Below are positions 35,439 through 44,339 of a stretch of 52,766 nucleotides of DNA, piece by piece. The stretch covers positions 1 to 52,766 of the forward strand of contig JAQVCV010000031.1 of NCBI GenBank assembly GCA_028689615.1, given 5' to 3'. Position numbers and translations under genes: made by a program. The stretch is from Bacteroidales bacterium (GTDB taxonomy: Bacteria; Bacteroidota; Bacteroidia; Bacteroidales; TTA-H9). Positions within the stretch are counted from its first letter, which is position 1; each line of letters opens with the position of its first letter. The notes under the pieces are model-generated. The model did no database searches and had not been told where the DNA came from. It saw only the letters and a program-made list of their open reading frames with translations.

Positions 35439-36128
35439 TTATTGGATTTCGGCTACCAACCTGCGAGTTTTTTCAATCTGTAACCTGGTTCCAAGAATAA
35501 ACAATTTGGCTCCACGATTGATGGTGGTATCGGGCGGTGGATTTATAAGATACTCACCATCAGTAGTTTTTAATCCTATGACATTAACACCACAACGCGA
35601 CCGGATCTCTAATTCGTTGATGGATTTGTTGTTCATGTTGGATGGAAGGTTCCTGCAATCAACCTCTTCGAGTGTCGTAGGCGATTCCCCATGAATCGAA
35701 AGGTGCTCGAGAAACTCGACGATGTTGTGACGGGCTACAAGTTTTACCATATGAGCACCTCCTATTTGTTCGGGCAGAACAACGCTGTTGACCCCTGCTA
35801 CCCTCAATTTTTTTTCGGAGCTGGCATTGGCTGCCCTGCTGATGATGGTAAGCGATGGATTGAGTGATCGCGCTGTAAGCACCACGAAAAGATTATCAGC
35901 ATCAACAGGGAGGCAGCTTAAAAGAGCTCTGGCTTTGTGAATTCCGGCACTCGAAAGCACATCATCGTCGGTAGCATCGCCCACGATGAATGGAATGTCT
36001 TCTGAAGTGCCATTTGTTGCTTCTTTGTTAGAATCCACTACAACAAAATGATAATTATAGGCTTTCAGATCTTTCACTGCCTGCCGGCCATTTCGGCCAT
36101 ATCCTACTACAATTACATGATTCTCCAT
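35439..36128 (-). CDS. RCK (TrkA-N/TrkA-C) regulatory subunit of a potassium channel
   Basis: 229 residues. It begins with the NAD-binding loop VIVVGYGRNGRQA and continues through a complete RCK-N Rossmann domain (acidic VVDSNK at the end of strand 2) to about residue 145, then a TrkA-C domain (INELEIRSRCGVNVIGLK, then RGAKLFILGT). The gene overlaps the pore gene by 16 bases in a different frame; its ATG lies inside an A6 run. In related Bacteroidota and in MthK the pore and RCK parts are one polypeptide, and the MthK gene also yields separate RCK subunits. The two proteins here would assemble into the channel gating ring. Confidence 0.88.
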   Translation of the reverse strand: MENHVIVVGYGRNGRQAVKDLKAYNYHFVVVDSNKEATNGTSEDIPFIVGDATDDDVLSSAGIHKARALLSCLPVDADNLFVVLTARSLNPSLTIISRAANASSEKKLRVAGVNSVVLPEQIGGAHMVKLVARHNIVEFLEHLSIHGESPTTLEEVDCRNLPSNMNNKSINELEIRSRCGVNVIGLKTTDGEYLINPPPDTTINRGAKLFILGTRLQIEKTRRLVAEIQ

Positions 36129-36496
36129 TTTTTACCATTGGTTCTGTTCAATTTTATATTCAATATCGATTTCAACCTGCCTTCAACAATTTGCGACGAC
36201 AACACGGTGATGGCATAAGCAAAAACGCCAAGTCCAACCATTATAAGGAGTATGGTAAACATCCGCCCCTCAGCCGACAGTGGAACAACCTCACCATAAC
36301 CCACAGTAGCAAGGGTGATTACAGTCATGTAGATGGCATCGAAAAAAGAGTAATCCTCAATTACCATATATCCAAAGGTGCCTCCAGCTATCACGAAAAC
36401 AAGCAGCAAACTTGCCACCAACAGATTGATCTGGCTTCTGAAAAGTATATGAAACTGGTGTGCCAGCCGACCGGCCCAAATAAAAAGAGTTTGCAT
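36113..36496 (-). CDS. Two-helix potassium channel pore subunit
   Basis: 127 residues. Two membrane helices (about 22-44 and 78-100) flank a pore loop with the selectivity filter TVGYGEVVP, exactly the potassium-channel signature. The C-terminus is short and positively charged, and ends just where a linker to the RCK domain would begin. The stop is reached because the frame passes an A6 run at 36128-36133 (plus-strand T6); one base less or more there would fuse it to the next gene. The two genes are therefore either a coupled pair or a frameshifted single gene. Confidence 0.88.
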   Translation of the reverse strand: MQTLFIWAGRLAHQFHILFRSQINLLVASLLLVFVIAGGTFGYMVIEDYSFFDAIYMTVITLATVGYGEVVPLSAEGRMFTILLIMVGLGVFAYAITVLSSQIVEGRLKSILNIKLNRTNGKKWRIM

Positions 36497-36511
36497 AATT
36501 TTCCCTCCAGA

Positions 36512-37804
36512 TTAGTTCTTTTTTAAAAGACTGTGCCCAATCTGACAATCCAGACATCGGCGCTTGTCGCAATAGGTTCTCTTTAATTCCAGCAAAGCCT
36601 GTGATTGAAAGGCCGATGTGATGGTTATCCCGTGTGTTTTCCAGAATTCAATCTCGTTGTTCTTCTCAGCCGGAATTGTTGAAAGCAAACTGATAGCTTT
36701 CTCGGCTGCCCCATCATCAGCCCTGTCGTGACCCCAGGCAAACAGAAATGGGACTACGGCGTTTATTAAAATAAGATATGCCTGATCTTTACCTAATCCC
36801 GACTGATGTTCAGGCGATTGCAGGTCAAATCTATAATGGGTTTGCCAATAATCAGACGCCGGATTTATTAAAATCCGAAGAGCTTCATCTACAGTCTGAA
36901 CTGTAGTAAGCTGACTGAACAGCCGGTCGTGTTGATGAATAAGCCCGGCAAATTGGGCAATACGAAGTGTTGGAAACGAGGGTGGTCGCAGCCGGGCAAA
37001 GCGCCAAATGCTTTCGTCAAGAGGGCGAAGTGAGTACTTTCTTTGTAAGAACGAAAACTCGTTTTGCAATTGTCGGGGCCAGCTATCAGAGAAAGTTTTG
37101 TTCAACAGACCCGATTGCCCGAAAAGCAAAGCCTCAAGTTGCATAAGGTTGTCGCGGTGCCGAAGAAGGACTGACAAAGGCATGGTTCGAGCCAGCATCT
37201 CCATAGCATCCGCATTCACACGCAAACCAAATGACCTGAGCAATCGTTGATAGAAGGCCTCCTCCCAGCTCATCGAGGTGGTGGTCAACATCTGGCTGAT
37301 GCGATGGTACCGCTCTTCGAGGCGGTGAGCCGTTACCCTGGTCAGCATCGATTCTACAGCCATCAAATCAGCCTTATTGACAACGGCTTCACAGGGTACG
37401 GTACCTTTGCCGGCCATTAGTTCCTGATATTTAGCCTCTAAGGCCAAATCTATATAACTACCAATTTCGAGTGTGTGAATTGGGGCCCCCGTTACGGTGG
37501 TATCGTGCTGGAAAACCACATGCAGAATTACATTCTGATATGCTTTATCAGTACTGTGCTGATGCCGTTCCCAGTCGCTGGTTCGCAAATGCATCTCCAC
37601 GTTCCCGGCCCAAAGTGTCTCTCCGATTCTTACGCGAGCGTTAAAAAAATCGGGACCTGAATCGTTGTTCCGCACACCAGGATTAATCAACTCGATGGGT
37701 TCGCCATCAACTGTTTTCATGCCGTCGGGTACCAACCTGAACTGCCATACATAGTAAATAAAATCTTCTTTCACAGCTTGTTTGGTTTTTGTTGTTATTA
37801 CCAT
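36512..37804 (-). CDS. DUF2851 family protein
   Basis: 430 residues matching DUF2851, a family common in Bacteroidota and of unknown function. The diagnostic start is DFIYYVWQFRLV, followed by VRNNDSGPDFFNARVRIG, WAGNVEMHLRTSDW and VILHVVFQHD. The C-terminus has a small cysteine cluster CDKRRCLDCQIG (C-x4-C-x2-C) that could bind zinc. It has no signal or membrane segment. It overlaps the oxidoreductase gene before it by seven bases and leads into the channel gene after it, so the four genes from 38997 to 35439 form an operon, with no evident functional link. Confidence 0.88.
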   Translation of the reverse strand: MVITTKTKQAVKEDFIYYVWQFRLVPDGMKTVDGEPIELINPGVRNNDSGPDFFNARVRIGETLWAGNVEMHLRTSDWERHQHSTDKAYQNVILHVVFQHDTTVTGAPIHTLEIGSYIDLALEAKYQELMAGKGTVPCEAVVNKADLMAVESMLTRVTAHRLEERYHRISQMLTTTSMSWEEAFYQRLLRSFGLRVNADAMEMLARTMPLSVLLRHRDNLMQLEALLFGQSGLLNKTFSDSWPRQLQNEFSFLQRKYSLRPLDESIWRFARLRPPSFPTLRIAQFAGLIHQHDRLFSQLTTVQTVDEALRILINPASDYWQTHYRFDLQSPEHQSGLGKDQAYLILINAVVPFLFAWGHDRADDGAAEKAISLLSTIPAEKNNEIEFWKTHGITITSAFQSQALLELKRTYCDKRRCLDCQIGHSLLKKN

Positions 37805-38997
37805 TTAACAGATTGCAACCTGCCTTCAACGGTCTTTTTGTAAAGGATTTTAGCTACCAAAGATTGAAATGAATGACTGCGGGCAATCTCTCTGAAAAGG
37901 AAACTGAACAACCTTGGCTTGTTACCAAAAAACCTGATAAGCCCTCCTCTGAGCGAGAACTCCTTTTTCAAAACAGCCATCAACCTTTGGTCAAATTGCT
38001 GGTTGAATTGAGCCGAAAAATTGCCATGCTCAAAAGCATTAACCAGGTGATTGGCTGCCAGCAACCCGCTCATCAGAGCATTCCCGATACCTTCTCCAGC
38101 CAAAGGATCGACCAGTGAAGCAGAATCGCCGACCGACAGCCACCGGTTGCCCGAAAAAACACGATGTGGCTTGGCCAACGGCAAAACATCGCTTTCAATC
38201 TGTCCGATCAAGACAGCATCCTGAAAACGAGCCGACAATTCAGAGTTTTCCTGAATCAGATCAAAGAAAAGCCGGTTGAGGTTGTGTTTTTTGTGTTTAC
38301 GCATGCTGAGAGGGACATAAATACCAGCGTTCCACAGCCCGTCAGGAAGCGGAAAAATCCAGAAATAGCCAGGGAAAACCTCCTTCAAAAAATAAAACCC
38401 TACCAAGTTGGAGTTGTCAACCACCCTGATGTTTTTGAAGATACCCCTCAGGGCAATGGCATCTCTCTTTCGGTCGAAAGGTTTGCCTGCCAGGGTATCA
38501 ATCAGTTTTGAATGAGCTCCGTCGGCCACAACTACCACTTTACCAACAAATTCCTTGTCGTCAGATTTCACCCTAACCTGGTCGTGCTCTGTTTCTATAC
38601 CAAGCACTTTGGTGGAGAAAAAAACTTCGGTATTGGTCAATTGCTCAGCCCGCCTGAGTAGTTCTTCATCGAACTGGTTGCGGTTGATGGTTGCACCCAT
38701 TACCAATTCTCCTCCTGAGACACGTGGACGGTAACGGTACAGATGATGGTCGGGGGTGGTGACTTCAAAACCATGAACTGGCAACATGGATAAACCAGAA
38801 TGGTCACCCTGAAACAGATCGGAAAGCACCCGCAGGGATCGACTGCTTAATCCTCCGCCACAAACTTTATCGCGTGGAAACCGGTCTTTATCGATAAGGG
38901 TGACCTTGAGATGGGATTGGGCAAGCCCCAAAGCAGTTGCCAGACCGGCCGGACCGCAACCAACAACAAGAATGTCTGATTGAACAACAGAAGGCAT
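37798..38997 (-). CDS. Geranylgeranyl-reductase-family FAD oxidoreductase
   Basis: 399 residues. The FAD-binding loop VVGCGPAGLATALGLA is at the N-terminus, followed by LIDKDRFPRDKVCGGGLSSR, a typical start of the geranylgeranyl reductase family with its conserved Cys. VVVADGAHSKL and a late GDSASLVDPLAGEGIGNAL are the second FAD motifs. Relatives reduce isoprenoid double bonds in quinones, carotenoids or lipids; the substrate here cannot be told. It is the first gene of the operon, with a -7 box at 39017-39024, and divergent from the GH53 gene. Confidence 0.88.
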   Translation of the reverse strand: MPSVVQSDILVVGCGPAGLATALGLAQSHLKVTLIDKDRFPRDKVCGGGLSSRSLRVLSDLFQGDHSGLSMLPVHGFEVTTPDHHLYRYRPRVSGGELVMGATINRNQFDEELLRRAEQLTNTEVFFSTKVLGIETEHDQVRVKSDDKEFVGKVVVVADGAHSKLIDTLAGKPFDRKRDAIALRGIFKNIRVVDNSNLVGFYFLKEVFPGYFWIFPLPDGLWNAGIYVPLSMRKHKKHNLNRLFFDLIQENSELSARFQDAVLIGQIESDVLPLAKPHRVFSGNRWLSVGDSASLVDPLAGEGIGNALMSGLLAANHLVNAFEHGNFSAQFNQQFDQRLMAVLKKEFSLRGGLIRFFGNKPRLFSFLFREIARSHSFQSLVAKILYKKTVEGRLQSVKW

Positions 38998-39016
38998 GAA
39001 AACAATTTTTCAAGCA

Positions 39017-39024
39017 CAAACTTA
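39017..39024 (-). promoter_or_regulatory. Promoter -7 box of the oxidoreductase operon
   Basis: On the minus strand these bases read TAAGTTTG, an exact TAnnTTTG box, 19 bases upstream of the start at 38997. Confidence 0.55.
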
Positions 39025-39045
39025 ACTCATTTATTTTTTTCGTCC

Positions 39046-39053
39046 TACATTTG
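39046..39053 (+). promoter_or_regulatory. Promoter -7 box of the GH53 gene
   Basis: TACATTTG, an exact TAnnTTTG box. An in-frame TTG at 39051 is part of it, which shows that the GH53 protein begins at ATG 39075. Confidence 0.65.
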
Positions 39054-39074
39054 AAAAAAATTATATCCGAATTC

Positions 39075-40163
39075 ATGAAAAACCCAACATACTGTATCCT
39101 TGTTATCTTAATGTTCACCTCTTCCGCTGGTTGCTCAAAAAATTCTGAGAACACGCACCAACCAGAACCTCAACCGGTAGCATTTGATTTTTTTTACAAA
39201 GCTGTCGATGCCTCCTACATACCTCAAATAAGAGCCTCTGGTGCAGTCACTTTCAGCACATCCGGTTCTCCTGAAGACATGCTAACAACCCTGCAAAAGG
39301 CTGGTGTTAATACCATCAGGCTCAGGCTGTGGCACACTCCTGCCGGTGGGCATTCGGGGCTTGATGAAGTGAACAGGCTGGCAACAGAAATCCGACGAGC
39401 CGGTATGAAAGTCTGGCTTACAATCCACTATTCCGATTCATGGGCTGATCCTCAGAAACAGATAAAACCAAAGGCATGGAAAAACCTGACTTATACCACC
39501 CTGAAAGACAGCCTCTACAACTACACTAAACACGTTACCGCTATTCTCAAACCCGATTTGGTTCAAATAGGCAATGAAATCAACAACGGTATCGTGTGGC
39601 CTGAGGGCTCGGCAACTAATACCAGCCAATACATCGAATTGATAACAACCGGAATTTCGGCAGCGAGGGCCGGATGGCCCGAATCGAAAGTTATGCTTCA
39701 CGTGGCCGGTCCCGACGATGCCGACGAGGTGCTAAAATTGTTCCAAAATGCAGATTTCGACCTGATTGGATTATCGTATTACCCCATTTGGCACGGAAAG
39801 AATCTTTTACAGACAGAGGCCACCCTCTACGATTTGCACCACCGTTACAGCAAACCTGTGGTAATTGCCGAGACTTCCTACCCGTTTACCCTTGGATGGA
39901 ACGACCACACCAACAACATCATAGGAATGGCTAACCAGATTTTGCCCGATTTCGACCCAAATCCAATGGGTCAGCGCGATTTTCTTTTGTACATCCACAC
40001 CATGATGAAACGCTTAGGCAACGTCTCAGGTTATTGTTACTGGGGTGGCGAGTGGATAGCTTTTAAAGGACCCGAGGCAACCGACGGGTCATCATGGGAA
40101 AACCAGGCATTATGGGACTTTGACGGCAAACCCCTGCCTGCTTTCGAGGTGTTTGGCAAATAG
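39075..40163 (+). CDS. GH53 endo-beta-1,4-galactanase-like lipoprotein
   Basis: 362 residues from ATG 39075. A lipoprotein signal ends with lipobox SSAGC (Cys20). The catalytic barrel belongs to glycoside hydrolase family 53: RLRLWHTP near the start, the acid/base E168 in QIGNEINNG, and the nucleophile E266 in VVIAETSYPFT. GH53 enzymes cut the beta-1,4-galactan side chains of pectin. It is exported and probably held in the outer membrane, but no SusC/SusD pair or other glycan gene stands nearby, so this is a lone enzyme and not part of a utilisation locus. The start is fixed by the promoter box upstream. Confidence 0.9.
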   Translation: MKNPTYCILVILMFTSSAGCSKNSENTHQPEPQPVAFDFFYKAVDASYIPQIRASGAVTFSTSGSPEDMLTTLQKAGVNTIRLRLWHTPAGGHSGLDEVNRLATEIRRAGMKVWLTIHYSDSWADPQKQIKPKAWKNLTYTTLKDSLYNYTKHVTAILKPDLVQIGNEINNGIVWPEGSATNTSQYIELITTGISAARAGWPESKVMLHVAGPDDADEVLKLFQNADFDLIGLSYYPIWHGKNLLQTEATLYDLHHRYSKPVVIAETSYPFTLGWNDHTNNIIGMANQILPDFDPNPMGQRDFLLYIHTMMKRLGNVSGYCYWGGEWIAFKGPEATDGSSWENQALWDFDGKPLPAFEVFGK

Positions 40164-40189
40164 TTGCAAACGGCATTGCTGTTTATGCG

Positions 40190-40217
40190 AAAAAAAACCG
40201 GCAACCTGGGTTGCCGG
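40190..40217 (-). terminator. Terminator of lepB, possibly shared with the GH53 gene
   Basis: CCGGCAACC (40198-40206) pairs perfectly with 40209-40217 around two bases. An A-run at 40190-40197 gives a U-tract for minus-strand transcripts coming from lepB. In the plus direction the tail is weak. Confidence 0.8.
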
Positions 40218-40247
40218 CTCATTTGAAATGTATTTAAAACCAATAAA

Positions 40248-41792
40248 CTAATTGACAAATCTGAACATCTTGTTCCATCTGATCTTTCCGTCAGACACCG
40301 TGCGGTCTTTGTCGAGCGACAGCCAAACGAAGACAGCTTTTCCAACAACATGATCCTCGGGCACAAAACCCCAATAGCGCGAATCAGCTGAATTGTGCCG
40401 GTTGTCGCCCATCATCCAGTAATAATTCTGTTTGAAAGTGTAACTATCTGCTTGTTTACCATTAATCAGGATCACAGAATCTTTAACCTCAAGCGTGTTG
40501 CCTTCGTAAACCCCTATAATCCGTTTGTAAAGTGGCAAAGTGCTCAGGTTCAATTCAACCGTTGCACCTTCTTTTGGGATATACAGTGGTCCGAATTGAT
40601 CTACATTCCATGGATACCGTTTATCGAAGGGGAAAATATTGGGTTCCCACTCGCCGGCTTGGTAGAAAATCCGGCGAACTTCGGTTACATTAGGAAGTTT
40701 GCTCAGTTTGTCAGCATTTTCCTGAGTAAGAGGCAACATCCCGACGTTTTTATAAAACATAATATCTTCGTTCGAGATTCTCAACTCATGGAATTTCCTG
40801 TCGGCAACCTGAACCCCATTGGTAACCACAGCATAGTTGAATTGCATCAGAGCAGGGTTATCCCCTTTTTTCCCGTTGATGTAGATCTGCTGATCAACTA
40901 TTGAGAGGGTGTCACCCGGCAGGCCCACACAACGTTTGATGTAATTCTCCCGTTTATCAACAGGACGTGCAACCACATGAAAGGTGTTCCAAATAGCTTT
41001 ACGCCCCATACCTGGCTGGTATCGCGCACCCATCTGGTTCGAGAAATCCCGTTCGGTTTCTCTCACAATGCGGTAATAATCTTCATTTTGGCGCTCAAGA
41101 ACCACGGTATCACCACTCGGGTAGTTGAACACCACAGCATCGTTACGATTCACCTTCCCAAACCCTGGAAACCGGTAGAAAGGGAGTTTGATCCATTCAA
41201 CATACGATTTCGTGAACGTTGAGAAAGGCATGGTGTGATGCACGAAAGGGAAAGCCAGCGGGGTGTTGGGAACTTTAGGGCCATAACTAATCTTGCTAAC
41301 AAAAAGATAATCGCCAACCAAGAGCGACTTTTCCATGGAGCTGGTGGGAATGGTATAGGCCTCGAACAGAAATATCCTGATGATGCTGGCAGCTACAACA
41401 GCAAATATGATGGCATCAACCCACTCTCTGATCTGTCCCTTTTTAATTTTTGGCCTTTGAGATGGGTGAAGGTAATGTTCTTTTTCGGAGATCCCGAGAT
41501 ATGGAAGGTAGGCAAACGGGAACAATACCGCCAGAGCCTGACTGCCCAAATCATATTTTTGATAGCATTTGGCTGTTTCCACAATCATTAAGAAAACCAT
41601 GAATACGTTGATGAAAGGGAAGAACAGAAGCAAATACCACCACACGGGCTTCACAATTATTTGATTCCAAACAAAATAATTATAAAATGGAACCAGACTT
41701 AGCCATGGCTCACGTCCGTTTTTAGCGAAAACGGGCCAAAGAAATGCTGGAAAGAAGGTAAAAACCAATAAGATAACAATTAATGGATCCAT
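40248..41792 (-). CDS. lepB: Signal peptidase I with N-terminal membrane extension
   Basis: 514 residues, longer than usual. Residues 1-125 hold about three extra hydrophobic segments before the classical anchor near 128-146. The serine/lysine dyad is S152 in PTSSMEKSLLVGDY and K286 in IKRCVGLPGD. The late box MMGDNRHNSADSRYWGFVP is diagnostic of signal peptidase I. A large insert of about 120 residues lies between the lysine box and that last box, as in other Bacteroidota enzymes. It removes signal peptides from exported proteins. Transcribed alone, with its own terminator. Confidence 0.95.
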   Translation of the reverse strand: MDPLIVILLVFTFFPAFLWPVFAKNGREPWLSLVPFYNYFVWNQIIVKPVWWYLLLFFPFINVFMVFLMIVETAKCYQKYDLGSQALAVLFPFAYLPYLGISEKEHYLHPSQRPKIKKGQIREWVDAIIFAVVAASIIRIFLFEAYTIPTSSMEKSLLVGDYLFVSKISYGPKVPNTPLAFPFVHHTMPFSTFTKSYVEWIKLPFYRFPGFGKVNRNDAVVFNYPSGDTVVLERQNEDYYRIVRETERDFSNQMGARYQPGMGRKAIWNTFHVVARPVDKRENYIKRCVGLPGDTLSIVDQQIYINGKKGDNPALMQFNYAVVTNGVQVADRKFHELRISNEDIMFYKNVGMLPLTQENADKLSKLPNVTEVRRIFYQAGEWEPNIFPFDKRYPWNVDQFGPLYIPKEGATVELNLSTLPLYKRIIGVYEGNTLEVKDSVILINGKQADSYTFKQNYYWMMGDNRHNSADSRYWGFVPEDHVVGKAVFVWLSLDKDRTVSDGKIRWNKMFRFVN

Positions 41793-41919
41793 TATAAATG
41801 AGATTAGGTGTTATTCGGAACGCAAAAATCCGATTTAAGTACGAGACTGGAAAGAAAACAGGCAAAAAAAACGATAATTTTACAATTTTTAACCATCCAA
41901 GCAAAAAACTCCCAACACT

Positions 41920-43827
41920 TTGCCCATCAGGAATATTTTGATAAAATACTGGGGTTACAGTTCGTTCAGACCTTTGCAGGAAGAGATAATCCAATCGGTA
42001 CTGTCGGGCAACGATACCCTGGCTTTGCTTCCCACCGGTGGAGGCAAATCGGTTTGTTATCAGGTTCCTGCATTGGCTAAAGAGGGAATCTGCCTGGTAA
42101 TTTCGCCACTCATTGCCTTGATGAAAGATCAGGTGCAAGGATTGCAAAAGAAAGGCATCCTGGCCGGGGCAGTATATTCAGGGATGAATTCCTTCGAGAT
42201 AGAAAGGATGCTCGAAAACGCGGTGCACGGGTCCATGAAATTTCTCTACGTGTCGCCCGAACGTCTGAAAACCAAAATGCTGACCAACAGGCTTTCACAC
42301 ATGAAAGTCAACCTCATCGCGGTTGATGAGGCCCATTGCATCTCGCAATGGGGCTACGACTTCCGACCACCCTATCTTCAAATAGCCGAGATCAGGAAAT
42401 ATCTGCCCGGTGTGCCTGTTTTAGCCCTCACCGCCACGGCTACCCACGCTGTTATCGACGATATTCAGCTGCGGCTTGATTTCAGGCAGAAAAATGTTTT
42501 CAGGCAGAGTTTCGCACGTGAAAACCTGATTTATGTTGTTCAACATGAAGAAGATAAAATGGCGCGAATTGAACGCATTCTCAGAAAAATACCTGGGCCG
42601 TCGATTGTTTATGTTCGTAATCGGCGCAAAACCAAAGAGGTGGCCCGGCAACTTTTTGAACGGGGTATTCAAGCCGGCTTCTATCATGCGGGACTAACTC
42701 CCGAAGAGAGAGATGCCGCCCAGGCCAGATGGATGAACGAAACTACCCGTGTGGTGGTGGCTACCAACGCTTTTGGAATGGGTATCGACAAACCGAACGT
42801 CAGAACTGTAATCCACCTCGACATTCCCGACAGCCCCGAGGCTTACTTTCAGGAAGCTGGCCGGGGAGGACGTGATGGCAAACAAAGTTGGGCAATTTTG
42901 CTCTTTGACTCCACCGACCTTGAAGAATTGACCGAACAATTCCAGTCGGGCTACCCCCCGCTTCAAACCATCAGACAGATTTACAGGGCAATAGCCAATT
43001 ATCTGCAGGTGGCAGTTGGCACCGGGACCGACGAAAGCTTTGATTTCGACATGATGTATTTCTGCGACCGTTTCAATCAAAAACCAGCCGAAGTATTCAG
43101 TACATTAAGATTTTTGGAAAAGGAAGGGATTGTATCAGTTACCGATGCGCTCAGAACACCTTCCAAAGCCATGATTCGGGCCAACCGCAACGACTTGTAC
43201 AAATTTCAGGTTGAAAATCCAGCTCTCGATAAGGTTCTTAAATTGATGCTTCGCAGCTATCCAGGCCTTTTTAACGATCTGACCAACATCAGGGAAGACG
43301 AGATCGCCCGCCGCCTAAATGCTCAAACCGATCAGATTGTCAAAGCTTTAAACTACCTGTCAACTTTAGGAATCATCGCTTATGTACCGCGTAAGGAAAG
43401 GCCTCAGTTGGTTTTTACCATGCCTCGCCTCGATGATCGTGATGTGGTGATTGCTCCTGAGAACTACGAACACCGTAAAGAGGAAGCCAGGAAAAGGATG
43501 GAGGCCATGTTGGACTACGTTCAGACGACGAATCGTTGCCGTTCGCAACAGCTGCTGGCTTACTTTGAGGAAACCGACACCGTAAGATGCGGACACTGTG
43601 ACTATTGTGTTAAACGCAACAAAGCAGATCTTAGCGAGCTCGAGTTCGATAAAGTGGTTGAAATGATCAAGCCAGTGCTGATGAAAACAGATTGCAAATT
43701 CGAGACGTTGCTGATACTTTTCCCTTTACTGACCGAAGAAAAACTCACCAACGTGCTAAGGTACCTTATCGACAATGGAAAAATTATTCAGAACGATAAC
43801 AATACCGTTAGATGGCTTAACCACTGA
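41920..43827 (+). CDS. recQ: ATP-dependent DNA helicase RecQ
   Basis: 635 residues from TTG 41920; no closer ATG fits, and the start region matches the usual beginning ILIKYWGYSSFRPLQEEI. Walker A is PTGGGKS (K43), the helicase II box is DEAH at D136, and motif VI includes the QEAGRGGRDG segment. The RecQ zinc module is intact with C540, C557, C560 and C563. There is no HRDC domain at the C-terminus, which is the short RecQ form common in Bacteroidota. It unwinds DNA in recombination and fork repair. Divergent from lepB. Confidence 0.94.
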   Translation: MPIRNILIKYWGYSSFRPLQEEIIQSVLSGNDTLALLPTGGGKSVCYQVPALAKEGICLVISPLIALMKDQVQGLQKKGILAGAVYSGMNSFEIERMLENAVHGSMKFLYVSPERLKTKMLTNRLSHMKVNLIAVDEAHCISQWGYDFRPPYLQIAEIRKYLPGVPVLALTATATHAVIDDIQLRLDFRQKNVFRQSFARENLIYVVQHEEDKMARIERILRKIPGPSIVYVRNRRKTKEVARQLFERGIQAGFYHAGLTPEERDAAQARWMNETTRVVVATNAFGMGIDKPNVRTVIHLDIPDSPEAYFQEAGRGGRDGKQSWAILLFDSTDLEELTEQFQSGYPPLQTIRQIYRAIANYLQVAVGTGTDESFDFDMMYFCDRFNQKPAEVFSTLRFLEKEGIVSVTDALRTPSKAMIRANRNDLYKFQVENPALDKVLKLMLRSYPGLFNDLTNIREDEIARRLNAQTDQIVKALNYLSTLGIIAYVPRKERPQLVFTMPRLDDRDVVIAPENYEHRKEEARKRMEAMLDYVQTTNRCRSQQLLAYFEETDTVRCGHCDYCVKRNKADLSELEFDKVVEMIKPVLMKTDCKFETLLILFPLLTEEKLTNVLRYLIDNGKIIQNDNNTVRWLNH

Positions 43828-43866
43828 TTGTTGGTAAAACACAATTCTGTAACTCCCAGAAAAGTC

Positions 43867-43897
43867 AAAAGGCCTCAGATTACCTGAAGCCTTTTGG
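43867..43897 (-). terminator. Hairpin terminator between recQ and the HU gene
   Basis: Arms 43867-43879 and 43885-43897 pair over 13 bases with one mismatch (G-U on the minus strand) around a 5-base loop. It lies 22 bases after the HU stop and 39 after recQ, so it may serve both converging genes. Confidence 0.7.
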
Positions 43898-43918
43898 GTC
43901 TTAATCACTTGAAAGTCG

Positions 43919-44191
43919 TTATTTTACCAAGTCGGCTAACTCAGAACCGGGTCTGAATCTTACAACATTCTTCTCAGCAATTTGAAGAACCTGCTGAGTT
44001 TTGGGATTACGGCCTGTGCGTGCTGAACGCTTGGCAATGGAGAAAGTTCCAAAACCAATTAAGGCAACACGGTCACCCTCTTTGAGAGCGGCGGTAGCTG
44101 AATTAACAAAGGCATCGATAGCTTGCTTGGCAGCAACTTTTGTGATTCCGGCACCATCAGCGATGGCATTGATAAGATCTGCTTTGTTCAT
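43919..44191 (-). CDS. HU-family DNA-binding protein
   Basis: 90 residues, the exact size of HU. The N-terminus MNKADLINAIADGAG, the KEGDRVALIGFGTFS turn, then the AKRSARTGRNPKT arm and the closing VRFRPGSELADLV are all canonical. HU bends and coats DNA as a dimer. The gene has its own -7 box (44229-44236) and a terminator, so it is a single transcript. Confidence 0.95.
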   Translation of the reverse strand: MNKADLINAIADGAGITKVAAKQAIDAFVNSATAALKEGDRVALIGFGTFSIAKRSARTGRNPKTQQVLQIAEKNVVRFRPGSELADLVK

Positions 44192-44228
44192 GATTTGTTA
44201 TAATTTTAGTTAACATCCAGATTCGCTG

Positions 44229-44236
44229 CAAATATA
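44229..44236 (-). promoter_or_regulatory. Promoter -7 box of the HU gene
   Basis: Reads TATATTTG on the minus strand, an exact TAnnTTTG box, 37 bases upstream of the start codon. Confidence 0.65.
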
Positions 44237-44339
44237 ATCCTAATTCCAGAAAAGTCAAGTGTTTGCCGCCCTTTTGATAAAAATTGTTGAAAAGTAGTCG
44301 ATTTTGTTGAAAAGTTTTCTGTTTTTTTTCAAAAAACGT

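Noticed and set aside
39075-40163. Polysaccharide-utilisation locus around the GH53 enzyme
   Set aside because: No SusC, SusD, sulfatase or other glycoside hydrolase gene in the neighbourhood.
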